DNA of 64,000 nucleotides from Cellulosimicrobium funkei. Lineage in GTDB: Bacteria > Actinomycetota > Actinomycetes > Actinomycetales > Cellulomonadaceae. The notes under the pieces are model-generated. The model had not been told where the DNA came from. It did not search any database and worked only from the letters and a program-made list of their open reading frames with translations. Location: positions 62,001 through 126,000 of the forward strand of contig NZ_JNBQ01000004.1 in assembly GCF_001019615.1 (NCBI RefSeq), read 5' to 3'. Both the position numbers and the translations under genes were made by a program. Shown in pieces: positions 7,182 to 15,760 of this stretch (positions within the stretch are counted from its first letter, which is position 1; every line of letters begins with the position of its first letter).

Positions 7182-10100
7182 ATGAGCAACGACGCGCCCG
7201 CCCGGCCGCTCCCCACCCCCGGAGCCGTCGGCGGAACGACCCTCACCTCCCCGGAAGACCTCGTCGAGGAGGCCGTCACCCTGGCCCGGCGCTGGCTCGC
7301 CGCGAGCGAGGGGGCGGGCGACGCCCGCGCGCGCAGGACCGCCGAGCGGCTCGGTGCGCTCGTCTCCGACCCCACGGGCCTCGAGCTCGCGGTCCGGTTC
7401 GTCGACGACGTCGCGCGCCCCCAGGACGTGCACGTCGCCGCGCGGGCGCTCGGCCGCCTCGGCGAGCTCGCGGGCAGCGCGGGGTCGTTCCTCGGGCCGG
7501 TCGACCGGTCCCTCCTGCGCGTCGGGGCGGGTGTCGCGCCGGTGCTGCCGCGCGTCGTCGTGCCGGCCGCGCGCGTGCGCCTGCGCCAGCTCGTGGGCCA
7601 CCTCGTCGCCGACGCCGGCCGCGGCCTCGGCCCGCACCTGGCCCGCACCCGCGCGGAGGGCTACGCGCTCAACGTCAACCTCCTCGGCGAGGCCGTGCTC
7701 GGCGAGGCCGAGGCGGACGCGCGCCTCGAGCGCACGCTCGCGCTCGTGCGGCGCCCCGACGTCGACTACGTGTCGGTCAAGGTGTCGTCCGTCGCGTCGC
7801 AGCTCGTCACGTGGGACCTCGACGGGTCGTGCGCCCGCGTCGTCGAGCGGCTGCTGCCGCTGTACCGGGCGGCGCGCGACCACGGCGTCTTCCTCAACCT
7901 CGACATGGAGGAGTACAAGGACCTCGCGCTCACGACCGCGGTCTTCCGCGAGATCCTCGCGCACGACGACCTGCACGACCTCGAGGCCGGGATCGTGCTC
8001 CAGGCGTACCTGCCCGACGCGCTCGGCGCGCTCGACGGGCTCACCCGGTTCGCGACCGAGCGCGTCGCCGCCGGGGGAGCGCCGATCAAGGTCCGCCTCG
8101 TCAAGGGCGCGAACCTCGCGATGGAGGCCGTCGAGGCCGAGCTGCACGGGTGGCCGCAGGCGCCCTACCCGACCAAGCCCGACGTCGACGCGAACTACGT
8201 CCGCCTGCTCGAACACGCGCTGCGCGAGCCCCGCACCGACGCCGTGCGCATCGGCGTCGCGAGCCACAACCTGTTCCACGTCGCGCTCGCCGTCCTCCTC
8301 GGCCGGGCCCGCGGCGTGAGCCACGCGCTCGACGTCGAGATGCTCCAGGGCATGGCCCCCGGCGAGGCCCGCGCCGTGCGCGACGAGGTCGCGGCCGACC
8401 GGGTCGAGAGCGGCCCGCACGCGGGGCGCGGCGGGTGCGTCGTGCTGTACACGCCCGTCGTGCGCGACGAGGACTTCGACGTCGCGATCTCCTACCTCGT
8501 GCGCCGCCTCGAGGAGAACGCCGCCGAGCAGAACTTCCTGCATGCCATGTTCGCGCCCGACGGGTCGCCCGCGGCCAGCCCCATGGAGCGCCAGGAGGCC
8601 GCGTTCCGCGCGTCCGTGCGCCACGGGGTGCACTACGCGGAGGCCGACGTGACGCCGCGCCGCCGCCCCCGCACGGGCGCCCCGACCGCCGTCGGGCCGC
8701 ACCAGCCCGCCGAGCCCGGGGTTGTCGGCCACGACGACGCCGACCCCGCCCGTGACGCCGGGTTCGGCGGGTTCGCGAACGCTGCCGACACCGACCCCGC
8801 CGTCGCCGCGTCGCGCGACTGGGCGCGGCACGTGGCCGGGCCCGAGTCCGGGTTCGTGGCCGTCCGCACGCCCCAGCTCACCTCCACCGCTCAGGTGGAC
8901 GACGCCGTCGCGACCGCCGTGCGCGCGACCGGCGCGTGGGCGCGGGTCGCCCCGACCGCCCGCGCCGCCGCGCTGCGCGCCGTCGCCCGGCGCCTGGAGG
9001 AGGCGCGCACCGACCTCGTCGCCGCGATGGTGCACGAGCCCGGCAAGACCGTCGCCGAGGCCGACCCCGAGGTGAGCGAGGCCGTCGACTTCGCGCGCTA
9101 CTACGCGCGCTCCGCCGAGGAGCTGGACCACGTGCCCGGCGCCCGGTTCGCCCCCGACGGCGTCACGCTCGTCACGCCGCCGTGGAACTTCCCCGTCGCG
9201 ATCCCCGTGGGCGGGGTCCTCGCGGCGCTCGCGGCCGGGTCGGCCGTGCTCGCCAAGCCTGCTCCGCCCACGCCGCGCTGCCTCGAGGTCGCCGTCGAGG
9301 CGATCCACGCGGGCCTGCGCGACGCGGTGGCTGCGGAACCCGGGGACTTCGCGGGGCTGGACGCGGGCTCGGTGACCGAGGTCGTGCAGTACGTCCGCGT
9401 GCCCGACGACGAGCTCGGCACGCGCCTCGTCACGCACGACGACGTCGCGCGCGTGGTGCTCACGGGCTCGATCGAGACCGCGCAGCTCTTCGCGCGGTGG
9501 AAGCCGTCGCGACCGGTGCTCGCCGAGACGTCGGGCAAGAACGCGCTGGTCGTCACGCCGTCGGCGGACCTCGACCTCGCGGTCGCGGACCTCGTGCGCT
9601 CGGCGTTCGGGCACGCGGGGCAGAAGTGCTCGGCGGCGTCGCTCGCGATCCTCGTCGGCTCGGCGGGCGACCCGCGGACCGAGACGGGGCGCCGCGTGCG
9701 CCGCCAGCTCGTGGACGCGGTGCGCTCGCTCGCGGTCGGGACCGCGACCGACGTCTCGACGACCATGGGTCCGCTCACCGAGCGCGCGTCCGGCAAGCTC
9801 CTGCACGCCCTGACGACGCTCGAGCCCGGGGAGTCGTGGCTCGTGCGGCCCCGGCAGCTGGACGGTGGGCCGGACCTCGAGGGCCGCCTCTGGACGCCCG
9901 GCCTCAAGGAGGGCGTCGCCCCCGGGTCGCCGTTCCACCTCACCGAGTACTTCGGCCCCGTCCTCGGGATCATGACCGCCGCGACGCTCGACGAGGCGAT
10001 CGCGCTCCAGAACGCCGTGCCGTTCGGGCTCACGGGCGGCATCCACAGCCTCGACGACGCCGAGGTGGAGCGCTGGCTCGACGCCGTCCAGGTGGGCAAC

Positions 10101-10811
10101 GCCTACGTCAACCGGCACATCACCGGCGCGATCGTGCAGCGGCAGTCGTTCGGCGGCTGGAAGCAGTCGGCCGTGGGACCGGGCGCGAAGGCGGGCGGGC
10201 CGAATTACGTCGCACAGCTCGGCCGCTGGGCCGACGCGACGGGCGAGGGCGCCGACGAGGGCGCGGGGACGCCGTCGGGCACCACGGCGCCCGGGCGGGC
10301 CGCGCCCGCCGACGCCGCGCCGCCCGCGCGCGAGGCCGCGCCCGAGGCGTGGCTCGCGTGGGCGAAGGCCGACGACGCGCGCTGGTGGGAGCGGGAGTTC
10401 TCCGCGGGCCACGACCCCTCGGGTCTGCACGTCGAGTCGAACGTCTTCCGCTACCGCCCGGTCGACGTGCTCACCGTGCGCGTCGGCGCGGACGCGTCGC
10501 CGGTCGAGGTCGAGCGCGTGCTGCACGCCGCGCGCACCGCGGGGGTACCGGCGGTCGTCGTGCCGAGCACGGGCGACGCCGCGGTGAGCGACGAGGAGCT
10601 CGCGCGCCGCGTCGCGTCCGGTGCCGTCCGGGGTCGCGTCCGCGTCGTCGGCTCCGCCCCCGGGCTGCACGAGGCCGCGGCCGAGCGCGTCGGTGAGGTC
10701 ACGGTCCTGGACCACCCCGTCGTCGCGAGCGGCCGCCGCGAGCTGCTCACGGTCCTGCACGAGCAGGCCGTCAGCCGCACGACGCACCGGTACGGCCACG
10801 TGAAGCGCTGA
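7182..10811 (+). CDS. putA: Bifunctional proline dehydrogenase / delta-1-pyrroline-5-carboxylate dehydrogenase
   Basis: Oxidises proline to glutamate in two steps. The FAD-dependent PRODH barrel spans about residues 60-470 (RLVKGANLAMEAV, EMLQGMAPGEARAV, EENAAEQNFLHAMF). The NAD-dependent aldehyde dehydrogenase domain spans about 530-1040, with TPPWNFPVAIPVGG, general-base E782 in LAETSGKN and catalytic C816 in GHAGQKCSAASL. A C-terminal extension of about 150 residues after a Pro/Ala linker looks ALDH-superfamily-like. Length is 1209 residues, as for long actinobacterial PutA without the N-terminal DNA-binding domain of enteric PutA. GGAGGG abuts the ATG, so initiation may be leaderless from CACCCT. 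The divergent PAS-AraC gene is a likely regulator. Confidence 0.95.
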   Translation: MSNDAPARPLPTPGAVGGTTLTSPEDLVEEAVTLARRWLAASEGAGDARARRTAERLGALVSDPTGLELAVRFVDDVARPQDVHVAARALGRLGELAGSAGSFLGPVDRSLLRVGAGVAPVLPRVVVPAARVRLRQLVGHLVADAGRGLGPHLARTRAEGYALNVNLLGEAVLGEAEADARLERTLALVRRPDVDYVSVKVSSVASQLVTWDLDGSCARVVERLLPLYRAARDHGVFLNLDMEEYKDLALTTAVFREILAHDDLHDLEAGIVLQAYLPDALGALDGLTRFATERVAAGGAPIKVRLVKGANLAMEAVEAELHGWPQAPYPTKPDVDANYVRLLEHALREPRTDAVRIGVASHNLFHVALAVLLGRARGVSHALDVEMLQGMAPGEARAVRDEVAADRVESGPHAGRGGCVVLYTPVVRDEDFDVAISYLVRRLEENAAEQNFLHAMFAPDGSPAASPMERQEAAFRASVRHGVHYAEADVTPRRRPRTGAPTAVGPHQPAEPGVVGHDDADPARDAGFGGFANAADTDPAVAASRDWARHVAGPESGFVAVRTPQLTSTAQVDDAVATAVRATGAWARVAPTARAAALRAVARRLEEARTDLVAAMVHEPGKTVAEADPEVSEAVDFARYYARSAEELDHVPGARFAPDGVTLVTPPWNFPVAIPVGGVLAALAAGSAVLAKPAPPTPRCLEVAVEAIHAGLRDAVAAEPGDFAGLDAGSVTEVVQYVRVPDDELGTRLVTHDDVARVVLTGSIETAQLFARWKPSRPVLAETSGKNALVVTPSADLDLAVADLVRSAFGHAGQKCSAASLAILVGSAGDPRTETGRRVRRQLVDAVRSLAVGTATDVSTTMGPLTERASGKLLHALTTLEPGESWLVRPRQLDGGPDLEGRLWTPGLKEGVAPGSPFHLTEYFGPVLGIMTAATLDEAIALQNAVPFGLTGGIHSLDDAEVERWLDAVQVGNAYVNRHITGAIVQRQSFGGWKQSAVGPGAKAGGPNYVAQLGRWADATGEGADEGAGTPSGTTAPGRAAPADAAPPAREAAPEAWLAWAKADDARWWEREFSAGHDPSGLHVESNVFRYRPVDVLTVRVGADASPVEVERVLHAARTAGVPAVVVPSTGDAAVSDEELARRVASGAVRGRVRVVGSAPGLHEAAAERVGEVTVLDHPVVASGRRELLTVLHEQAVSRTTHRYGHVKR

Positions 10812-10816
10812 TCCCG

Positions 10817-12037
10817 CTACCTCGTGGGTGCGGTCTCCGCCGACGAGACGGTCACGGACGCCGCGTCGCGGAACGCGCGCAGGCGCTCGGCCTGCTCGGC
10901 GACGGCGTCGGTGAGCCCGGCCTCCCACGGGACCCACGGGTCCGTGAGGACCATGAGCCGGCGGCCGGACGCGCGGGGCCGCCACGTCCCGACGACCTCG
11001 CCGTCCGCGAGCACCGCCCCGGGCCGGCCGAGGACGCGCCACAGGTCCTTGGCGCGGGCCTCGTCGGCCACGAGCGTGGCGCGGTCGCGGAGCTGGAGGT
11101 ACAGGTCGTACGGGCCCACGAGCCGGACGACGGGCGCGTCGGTGCCGGGGTGCGCGTCGCGATGGCGTGCCGCGGCGCCGCGGAGGCGTTCGGCGTCGTC
11201 GGCCAGGACCCAGCGCTCGGCCGGGCGCGCGCCGGGCTCGGCGTCGGTGATCTCCACGCGCACCGCGTCGTCGGGCCAGTGGGCCCGCACGTCCTTGACC
11301 GGCGCGTCGAGGAACCCCGCGACGTCCTGCACGCTCGCGGCGGGGAAGAAGCGCAGGTAGCCCCGCACCACGTCGAGGCGCGGCGGGGCCTCGCCGCCGA
11401 GCCGGCCGTAGAACGACGGCTCGAGGCCCGGCACCCGTCGCAGCACCGGCGGCGACGTGCCGGGCTCCAGCTCGAGCCCCGCCTGGAGCGCGGCGAGGCG
11501 GAAGGTCTGCTCGTAGCTGTGCGTCGCGCCGCAGGAGCGGCACCAGCGCAGGTGGGGCTCGGGGAGGCGCTGCGTGAGCCGCGTCGAGAGATCACCCTTG
11601 ACGGTGGGGTCGGCGACGAGCTCGCGCTCGAGCCGCGCCTCCGTGCGCAGCGCGTCGAGCACGGCGAGGCCCGCCGCGCGCAGTGGCTTGCTCGCGTCGA
11701 AGACCCGCTTGGCGGCGTCGGCCTCGGAGAGCGGGGCGGTCGCGACGGCGACGTCGCCCAGGTCCGCGCGACGGTAGACGTGCGGGGCGCCGCGCAGCGT
11801 CCACGCGAGGGCGAGGCCCGGCGGGAGGCTGCCCGGCCCCACGCCCGGGGCGCCGCGCACCGCGAGCCCCCAGGCCGCGCCGTCGGGCCCGGTGTCCTGG
11901 ACGCCCAGGTCGAGCGCGGAGACGTCGGCCGGGGAGTCGGCCGCGCCGGGTGCGCGGTCGAGCTGCTGGGCGTGCCAGCGCGCCGTGAGCACGTCGGCGC
12001 GCGAGAGCGGGGTCGGGGCTGCCGAGGACGAGGTCAC
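10817..12037 (-). CDS. Winged-helix protein of the HTH_42 family (AlkZ/YcaQ DNA glycosylase-like)
   Basis: A 406-residue protein of the family long called DUF1006 or HTH_42, made of tandem winged-helix folds with a beta-barrel. Characterised members AlkZ and YcaQ are DNA glycosylases that unhook interstrand crosslinks or remove bulky alkyl lesions. A QLD triplet at 25-27 (in ARWHAQQLDR) recalls the Q-hydrophobic-D/Q catalytic motif of those enzymes, but whether it is equivalent needs alignment. CRSCGATH near residue 167 is a possible metal site. The C-terminal GTWRPRASGRRLMVLTDPW stretch is typical. The start is GTG with TAGCCT six bases upstream (leaderless). It converges on putA with 5 bases between the stops. 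Confidence 0.8.
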   Translation of the reverse strand: MTSSSAAPTPLSRADVLTARWHAQQLDRAPGAADSPADVSALDLGVQDTGPDGAAWGLAVRGAPGVGPGSLPPGLALAWTLRGAPHVYRRADLGDVAVATAPLSEADAAKRVFDASKPLRAAGLAVLDALRTEARLERELVADPTVKGDLSTRLTQRLPEPHLRWCRSCGATHSYEQTFRLAALQAGLELEPGTSPPVLRRVPGLEPSFYGRLGGEAPPRLDVVRGYLRFFPAASVQDVAGFLDAPVKDVRAHWPDDAVRVEITDAEPGARPAERWVLADDAERLRGAAARHRDAHPGTDAPVVRLVGPYDLYLQLRDRATLVADEARAKDLWRVLGRPGAVLADGEVVGTWRPRASGRRLMVLTDPWVPWEAGLTDAVAEQAERLRAFRDAASVTVSSAETAPTR

Positions 12038-12043
12038 GACCTC

Positions 12044-12049
12044 AGGCTA
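12044..12049 (-). promoter_or_regulatory. Leaderless -10 box of the HTH_42 gene
   Basis: TAGCCT on the minus strand ends 6 bases before the GTG at 12037, and no Shine-Dalgarno sequence is present, so transcription would begin at the start codon. Confidence 0.55.
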
Positions 12050-12072
12050 CGAGCGCCCGCCCACGCCGCCGC

Positions 12073-12092
12073 GGCGCCCAGGGCAGGGCGCC
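12073..12092 (-). terminator. Stem-loop after the lacI-family gene
   Basis: GGCGCCC (12073-12079) pairs with GGGCGCC (12086-12092) across a 6-base loop, in the 70-base gap 15 bases past the LacI-family stop codon. No T-run follows. Confidence 0.4.
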
Positions 12093-12107
12093 ACGGCGAC
12101 GGGAGGG

Positions 12108-13124
12108 TCAGACCGAGTCGCGCTCGACGAGCGCGGGGGAGAGGACCTGCGACGCGATCTCGTCCCCGCGTCCGCCGACGAGGTCGAGCAGGAGGTCGGT
12201 CGCGCCGCGGACCATCTCGACCATCGGGTTCTGGACCGTCGTGAGCGGCGGCACCGTCGAGGCGGCGGTCGCGAGGTTGTCGAACCCGACGACGGACACG
12301 TCGCGCGGCACGTCGCGCCCGTGCGCCGCGAGGACGCGCAGCGCGCCCTCGGCCATGAGGTCCGACGCGACGAACAGGCCGTCGACGTCGGGGTGTGCCG
12401 CGAGGATGCGCTCCATCGCGGCGGCGCCGCCCGCGACGGCGAAGTCGCCGATCTCGACCGCGTCGTCGGGCAGGCCCGCACCCTGGAGCACCTCGCGCCA
12501 GCCCGTGAGCCGGTCGACGCCCGCCGTCATGTCCTGCGGACCGGCGATCGTCGCGATGCGGCGGCGGCCCGCCTCGACGAGCCGGCGCGCCGCGAGGCGG
12601 CCACCCTCGACGTTGTCGACGTCGACGTAGAGCAGGTCGGGCGTCGGGCGGAACGGCCGCCCGACGAACACCGCGGGCAGCCGGGCCGCGAGCAGCGCCT
12701 CCTCGAGCTCGTCGTCGCGGTGGTGCGAGGCGACGATCGCGCCGTCCACGTGCCCGCTGCTCAGGTACCGCACGATGCGGCCCGGCTGCTCGTCGGGCCG
12801 CGCGAACAGCAGGACGAGCTGGAGGTCCGTGCCGCCGAGCGCGGCGCTCACGCCGCGCATCGTGCCCGCGAGGAACGGGTCGGTGAGGATGCGTTCGTCC
12901 GGCTCGGGGACCACGAGCGCGATCGAGTCGGTGCGGCGCGTCACGAGGGAGCGGGCGGCGCGGTTGGGCGTGTAGCCGAGCTGGGCGACGGCGGCGTCGA
13001 CCGCCGCCTGGGCCTCGGGCGACACGCGCAGGCCGCCGTTGATCGCGCGCGACGCGGTCGAGCGCGAGACACCCGCCGTCTGGGCCACCTCGTCCAGGGT
13101 CGGCGCGGAGCGCAGGCTGTTCAT
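12108..13124 (-). CDS. LacI/GalR-family repressor, probable regulator of the beta-glucoside module
   Basis: A 338-residue repressor: the N-terminal LacI helix-turn-helix (TLDEVAQTAGVSRSTASRAI, about residues 8-27), a hinge with LGYTPNRAARSL, and a periplasmic-binding-protein-like core (ASDLMAEGALRVL, VVGFDNLATAASTVPPLTTV). It lies directly downstream of the GH1 gene on the same strand, and AGCGCT-centred palindromes bound by CebR/CelR-type members of this family lie before the binding-protein gene, so it most likely represses the uptake genes until cellobiose or a similar glucoside binds. The ATG lacks a clear ribosome site; GATACT six bases upstream may be a leaderless -10. Confidence 0.9.
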   Translation of the reverse strand: MNSLRSAPTLDEVAQTAGVSRSTASRAINGGLRVSPEAQAAVDAAVAQLGYTPNRAARSLVTRRTDSIALVVPEPDERILTDPFLAGTMRGVSAALGGTDLQLVLLFARPDEQPGRIVRYLSSGHVDGAIVASHHRDDELEEALLAARLPAVFVGRPFRPTPDLLYVDVDNVEGGRLAARRLVEAGRRRIATIAGPQDMTAGVDRLTGWREVLQGAGLPDDAVEIGDFAVAGGAAAMERILAAHPDVDGLFVASDLMAEGALRVLAAHGRDVPRDVSVVGFDNLATAASTVPPLTTVQNPMVEMVRGATDLLLDLVGGRGDEIASQVLSPALVERDSV

Positions 13125-13179
13125 CAGGACAGTATCCCGCGCGCGCCCGGCCGACCGCACCGCCCCGCTCACCGTGTCG

Positions 13180-14715
13180 TCACTCCCCGGCGGCGGCGTC
13201 CGCGCCGGCCGTGTCGCGCGCCGGCACGGCGTTGTCGCGCGCGACCTGCGCGTACCAGGCGCCGCTCGCCTTGACCGTGCGCTCCTGCGTCTCGTAGTCG
13301 ACGCGGACGATGCCGAACCGCTTGGTGTAGCCGAGCGCCCACTCGAAGTTGTCGAGGAGCGACCACGCGAAGTACCCGCGCACGTCCGCGCCGGCGTCGA
13401 TCGCGTCGCGCGTCGCGCGCAGGTGCGCGTCGATGAACTCGAGCCGGTCCTGGTCGTCCACCGAGCCGTCCGCGCCCACCTGGTCGGGGTAGGCCGCACC
13501 GTTCTCCGTGATGTACATCGCCACGCCGCGCGGGCCGGTGAAGTCCTGCTGGAGGCGCGTGAGCAGGCGCGTCAGGCCCTCGGGCTGCACCTCCCAGCCC
13601 ATGTCCGTCCGGGGCAGGCCGCGCGAGCGGTCGTGCGCGTCGTCCGCGGCCGGGAAGGGGGACGACGTCGCGCGCACCGGCGCGTCGTCCGCGGGCTCGT
13701 CGCGCACGCCCTCGGGGCGCGTCCCGCCGCCGGACTCGGTCGCGGGCAGGGGGTGCCCCGAGACGGCACCGCCGTTGTAGTAGTTGACCCCGAGCGTGTC
13801 GATCGGCGTGGAGATGATCTCCAGGTCGCCGTCCTTCACGTGGTCGAGCAGACCGTAGGGCGCGACGTCCTCCAGGACGTCGGCGGGGTACTCGCCGTGG
13901 AAGACCGGGTCGAGGAAGATCCGGTTGAACTGCCCGTCGATGCGGCGCGCGGCGTCGACGTCGGCAGGGTCCTGCGGGTCGACCGGGTCGGACACGGTGA
14001 AGTTCAGCGTCAGGCCGAGGTTCGCCTCGGGCGCGCGCTCGCGCAGCGCCTGGACAGCGAGGCCGTGGCCGAGCAGGAGGTGGTGCGCCGCGGCGAGGCC
14101 GTCCTCGCGCGACTGGCGGCCGGGCGCGTGCACGCCCGCGGTGTAGCCGAGGAAGGCCGAGCACCACGGCTCGTTGAGCGTCGTCCACACGCCCACGCGG
14201 TCGCCGAGCGCCTCGTGCATCGTCACGGCGTACTCCGCGAAGAGGTAGGCCGTGTCGCGCGAGGTCCAGCCGCCCTTCTCCTCGAGCGCCTGGGGGAGGT
14301 CCCAGTGGTACAGCGTCAGCCACGGCAGGATGTCCGCGCCGAGGAGCTCGTCGACGAGGCGGTCGTAGAAGGCGATGCCCGCCGGGTTGGGCGCGCCGCC
14401 GTCGGGCCGGACGCGCGCCCACGACGTCGAGAACCGGTACGTGCCGAGGTTGAGCTCGCGCATGAGCGCGACGTCCTCGCGGTACCGGTGGTAGTGGTCG
14501 CACGCGACCATGCCGTCGTCGCCGTTCACGACGGCGCCCGGGACGCGGGCGAACGCGTCCCACACCGAGTCCGTGCGGCCGTCGGTGTGCCCGGCGCCCT
14601 CGATCTGGAACGCGGCGGTCGCGGCGCCCCAGAGGAAGCCCGGGGGCATCTCGACGCGTCCGGTCGCGGTCGCCGGGTTCGGGAGGAGGGGCGCGGACGG
14701 GACGAAGCTGGTCAT
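13180..14715 (-). CDS. Glycoside hydrolase family 1 beta-glucosidase
   Basis: Hydrolyses beta-glucosides such as cellobiose in the cytoplasm. GH1 landmarks are complete: N-terminal FLWGAATAAFQIEGA, acid/base E182 in TLNEPW, NYYNGG, nucleophile E404 in ITENGAAYP, and SLLDNFEWALGYTKRFG near the C-terminus. The 511-residue protein has an acidic low-complexity insertion (about residues 315-355) after the NYYN motif. There is no signal peptide, so it acts on imported sugar. The ATG at 14715 has AAGGA 10 bases upstream. It is separated from the permease genes by a strong hairpin but faces the same way, next to the LacI gene. Confidence 0.95.
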   Translation of the reverse strand: MTSFVPSAPLLPNPATATGRVEMPPGFLWGAATAAFQIEGAGHTDGRTDSVWDAFARVPGAVVNGDDGMVACDHYHRYREDVALMRELNLGTYRFSTSWARVRPDGGAPNPAGIAFYDRLVDELLGADILPWLTLYHWDLPQALEEKGGWTSRDTAYLFAEYAVTMHEALGDRVGVWTTLNEPWCSAFLGYTAGVHAPGRQSREDGLAAAHHLLLGHGLAVQALRERAPEANLGLTLNFTVSDPVDPQDPADVDAARRIDGQFNRIFLDPVFHGEYPADVLEDVAPYGLLDHVKDGDLEIISTPIDTLGVNYYNGGAVSGHPLPATESGGGTRPEGVRDEPADDAPVRATSSPFPAADDAHDRSRGLPRTDMGWEVQPEGLTRLLTRLQQDFTGPRGVAMYITENGAAYPDQVGADGSVDDQDRLEFIDAHLRATRDAIDAGADVRGYFAWSLLDNFEWALGYTKRFGIVRVDYETQERTVKASGAWYAQVARDNAVPARDTAGADAAAGE

Positions 14716-14747
14716 GGGTCGATTGTCCTTCGAGGGTCGAGGAGTGG

Positions 14748-14779
14748 CGCGCGGGCGGGCCGGTGGGCCCGCCCGCGCG
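14748..14779 (-). terminator. Strong stem-loop between the permease gene and the GH1 gene
   Basis: A perfect 14-bp GC stem (14748-14761 with 14766-14779) closes a GGTG tetraloop in the 124-base gap. It would terminate or attenuate transcription from the transporter genes into the beta-glucosidase gene. Confidence 0.7.
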
Positions 14780-14839
14780 ACGGTCTGCCGCGCGGCGTCG
14801 CGCACCGGGGTGGTGCGGGCCGCGCGGTGGCGCCGGGCG

Positions 14840-15760
14840 TCAGCCCTTGACGGCGCCCTGCATGATGCCCGCCACGAGCTGGCGGCCGGTGAAGATGAAG
14901 ATGACGATCAGCGGCAGGGTCACGAGGAAGATCCCCGCCATGACGAGCGAGTAGTCGACGAAGAAGTTCGACTGGAGGGACCGCACCACGAGGGGCAGCG
15001 TCGGGTTGTTCTGGTTGAGCACGATCGACGGCCAGAAGAAGTTCGTCCACTGCTGGACGAACGTGAACAGACCGAGCATCGCCGCGGCCGGGCGGGCCGC
15101 CGGGAGGGCGATCGACCAGAACGTGCGGAACATCGACGCGCCGTCGACGCGGGCCGCCTCGATGAGCTCGTAGGGCAGCGCCTCACCCAGGTACTGCGTC
15201 ATCCAGAAGACGCCGAACGCGGTGACGAGCGCCGGCACGATGACCGCCTGGAGCTTGCCGATCCACCCGAGGTCCGACATGAGGATGTACATCGGGATGA
15301 CGCCGAGCTGCGTGGGGACCGCCATCGTCGCGATGACGAACACGAGCAGCGGCCCACGCCCGCGGAACCGGAGCTTGGCGAACGAGAAGCCCGCGAGCGT
15401 CGAGAAGAGCACGACGGACAGCGACGTGAGCACCGCGACGACCACCGAGTTCCAGGCGGCCTTCCAGAAGTTGATCGCGTCGGAGTTCATGACCTCGGCG
15501 AACCGGTCGAACAGGCTCGCGTCCGGCAGGAGCTGGGGCAGCGCGCTGCGCGAGATCTCCTCCGGCGTGGAGGAGCCCAGGATCAGCGTGAAGTACAGCG
15601 GGAAGATCGAGACCAGCAGGACGATCCCGAGGATCGTGTAGGTGACCCACCGCGGCCGGCGCTGGGTACCGCCGACGTTCTTCCCGGCGCCGCGGCGTCG
15701 GGCGGCGGCGCGGGCCGCACCCGGCCCGGCGGTCTGGGCGATGACGGGGACGGAGCTCAT
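14840..15760 (-). CDS. Carbohydrate ABC transporter permease, MalG/CebG-like
   Basis: The second inner-membrane subunit of a CUT1 sugar importer, 306 residues with six transmembrane helices after a basic N-terminal tail of about 40 residues. The cytoplasmic EAA loop, EAARVDGASMFRTFWSIALP, is where the ATPase docks. The protein ends in GRQLVAGIMQGAVKG, the usual MalG-type tail. Its ATG overlaps the TGA of the upstream permease (ATGA), and GGAGGAAG sits 3-4 bases before it, so the two are translationally coupled. The binding protein and GH1 context point to a cello-oligosaccharide or other beta-glucoside substrate, which is inferred. Confidence 0.92.
   Translation of the reverse strand: MSSVPVIAQTAGPGAARAAARRRGAGKNVGGTQRRPRWVTYTILGIVLLVSIFPLYFTLILGSSTPEEISRSALPQLLPDASLFDRFAEVMNSDAINFWKAAWNSVVVAVLTSLSVVLFSTLAGFSFAKLRFRGRGPLLVFVIATMAVPTQLGVIPMYILMSDLGWIGKLQAVIVPALVTAFGVFWMTQYLGEALPYELIEAARVDGASMFRTFWSIALPAARPAAAMLGLFTFVQQWTNFFWPSIVLNQNNPTLPLVVRSLQSNFFVDYSLVMAGIFLVTLPLIVIFIFTGRQLVAGIMQGAVKG

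Noticed and set aside
6555-11543. A 1662-codon open frame antisense to putA
   Set aside because: It is the GC-rich shadow of putA and the neighbouring genes: Arg/Ala/Gly-rich, with no domain, while putA is a strongly supported full-length enzyme.
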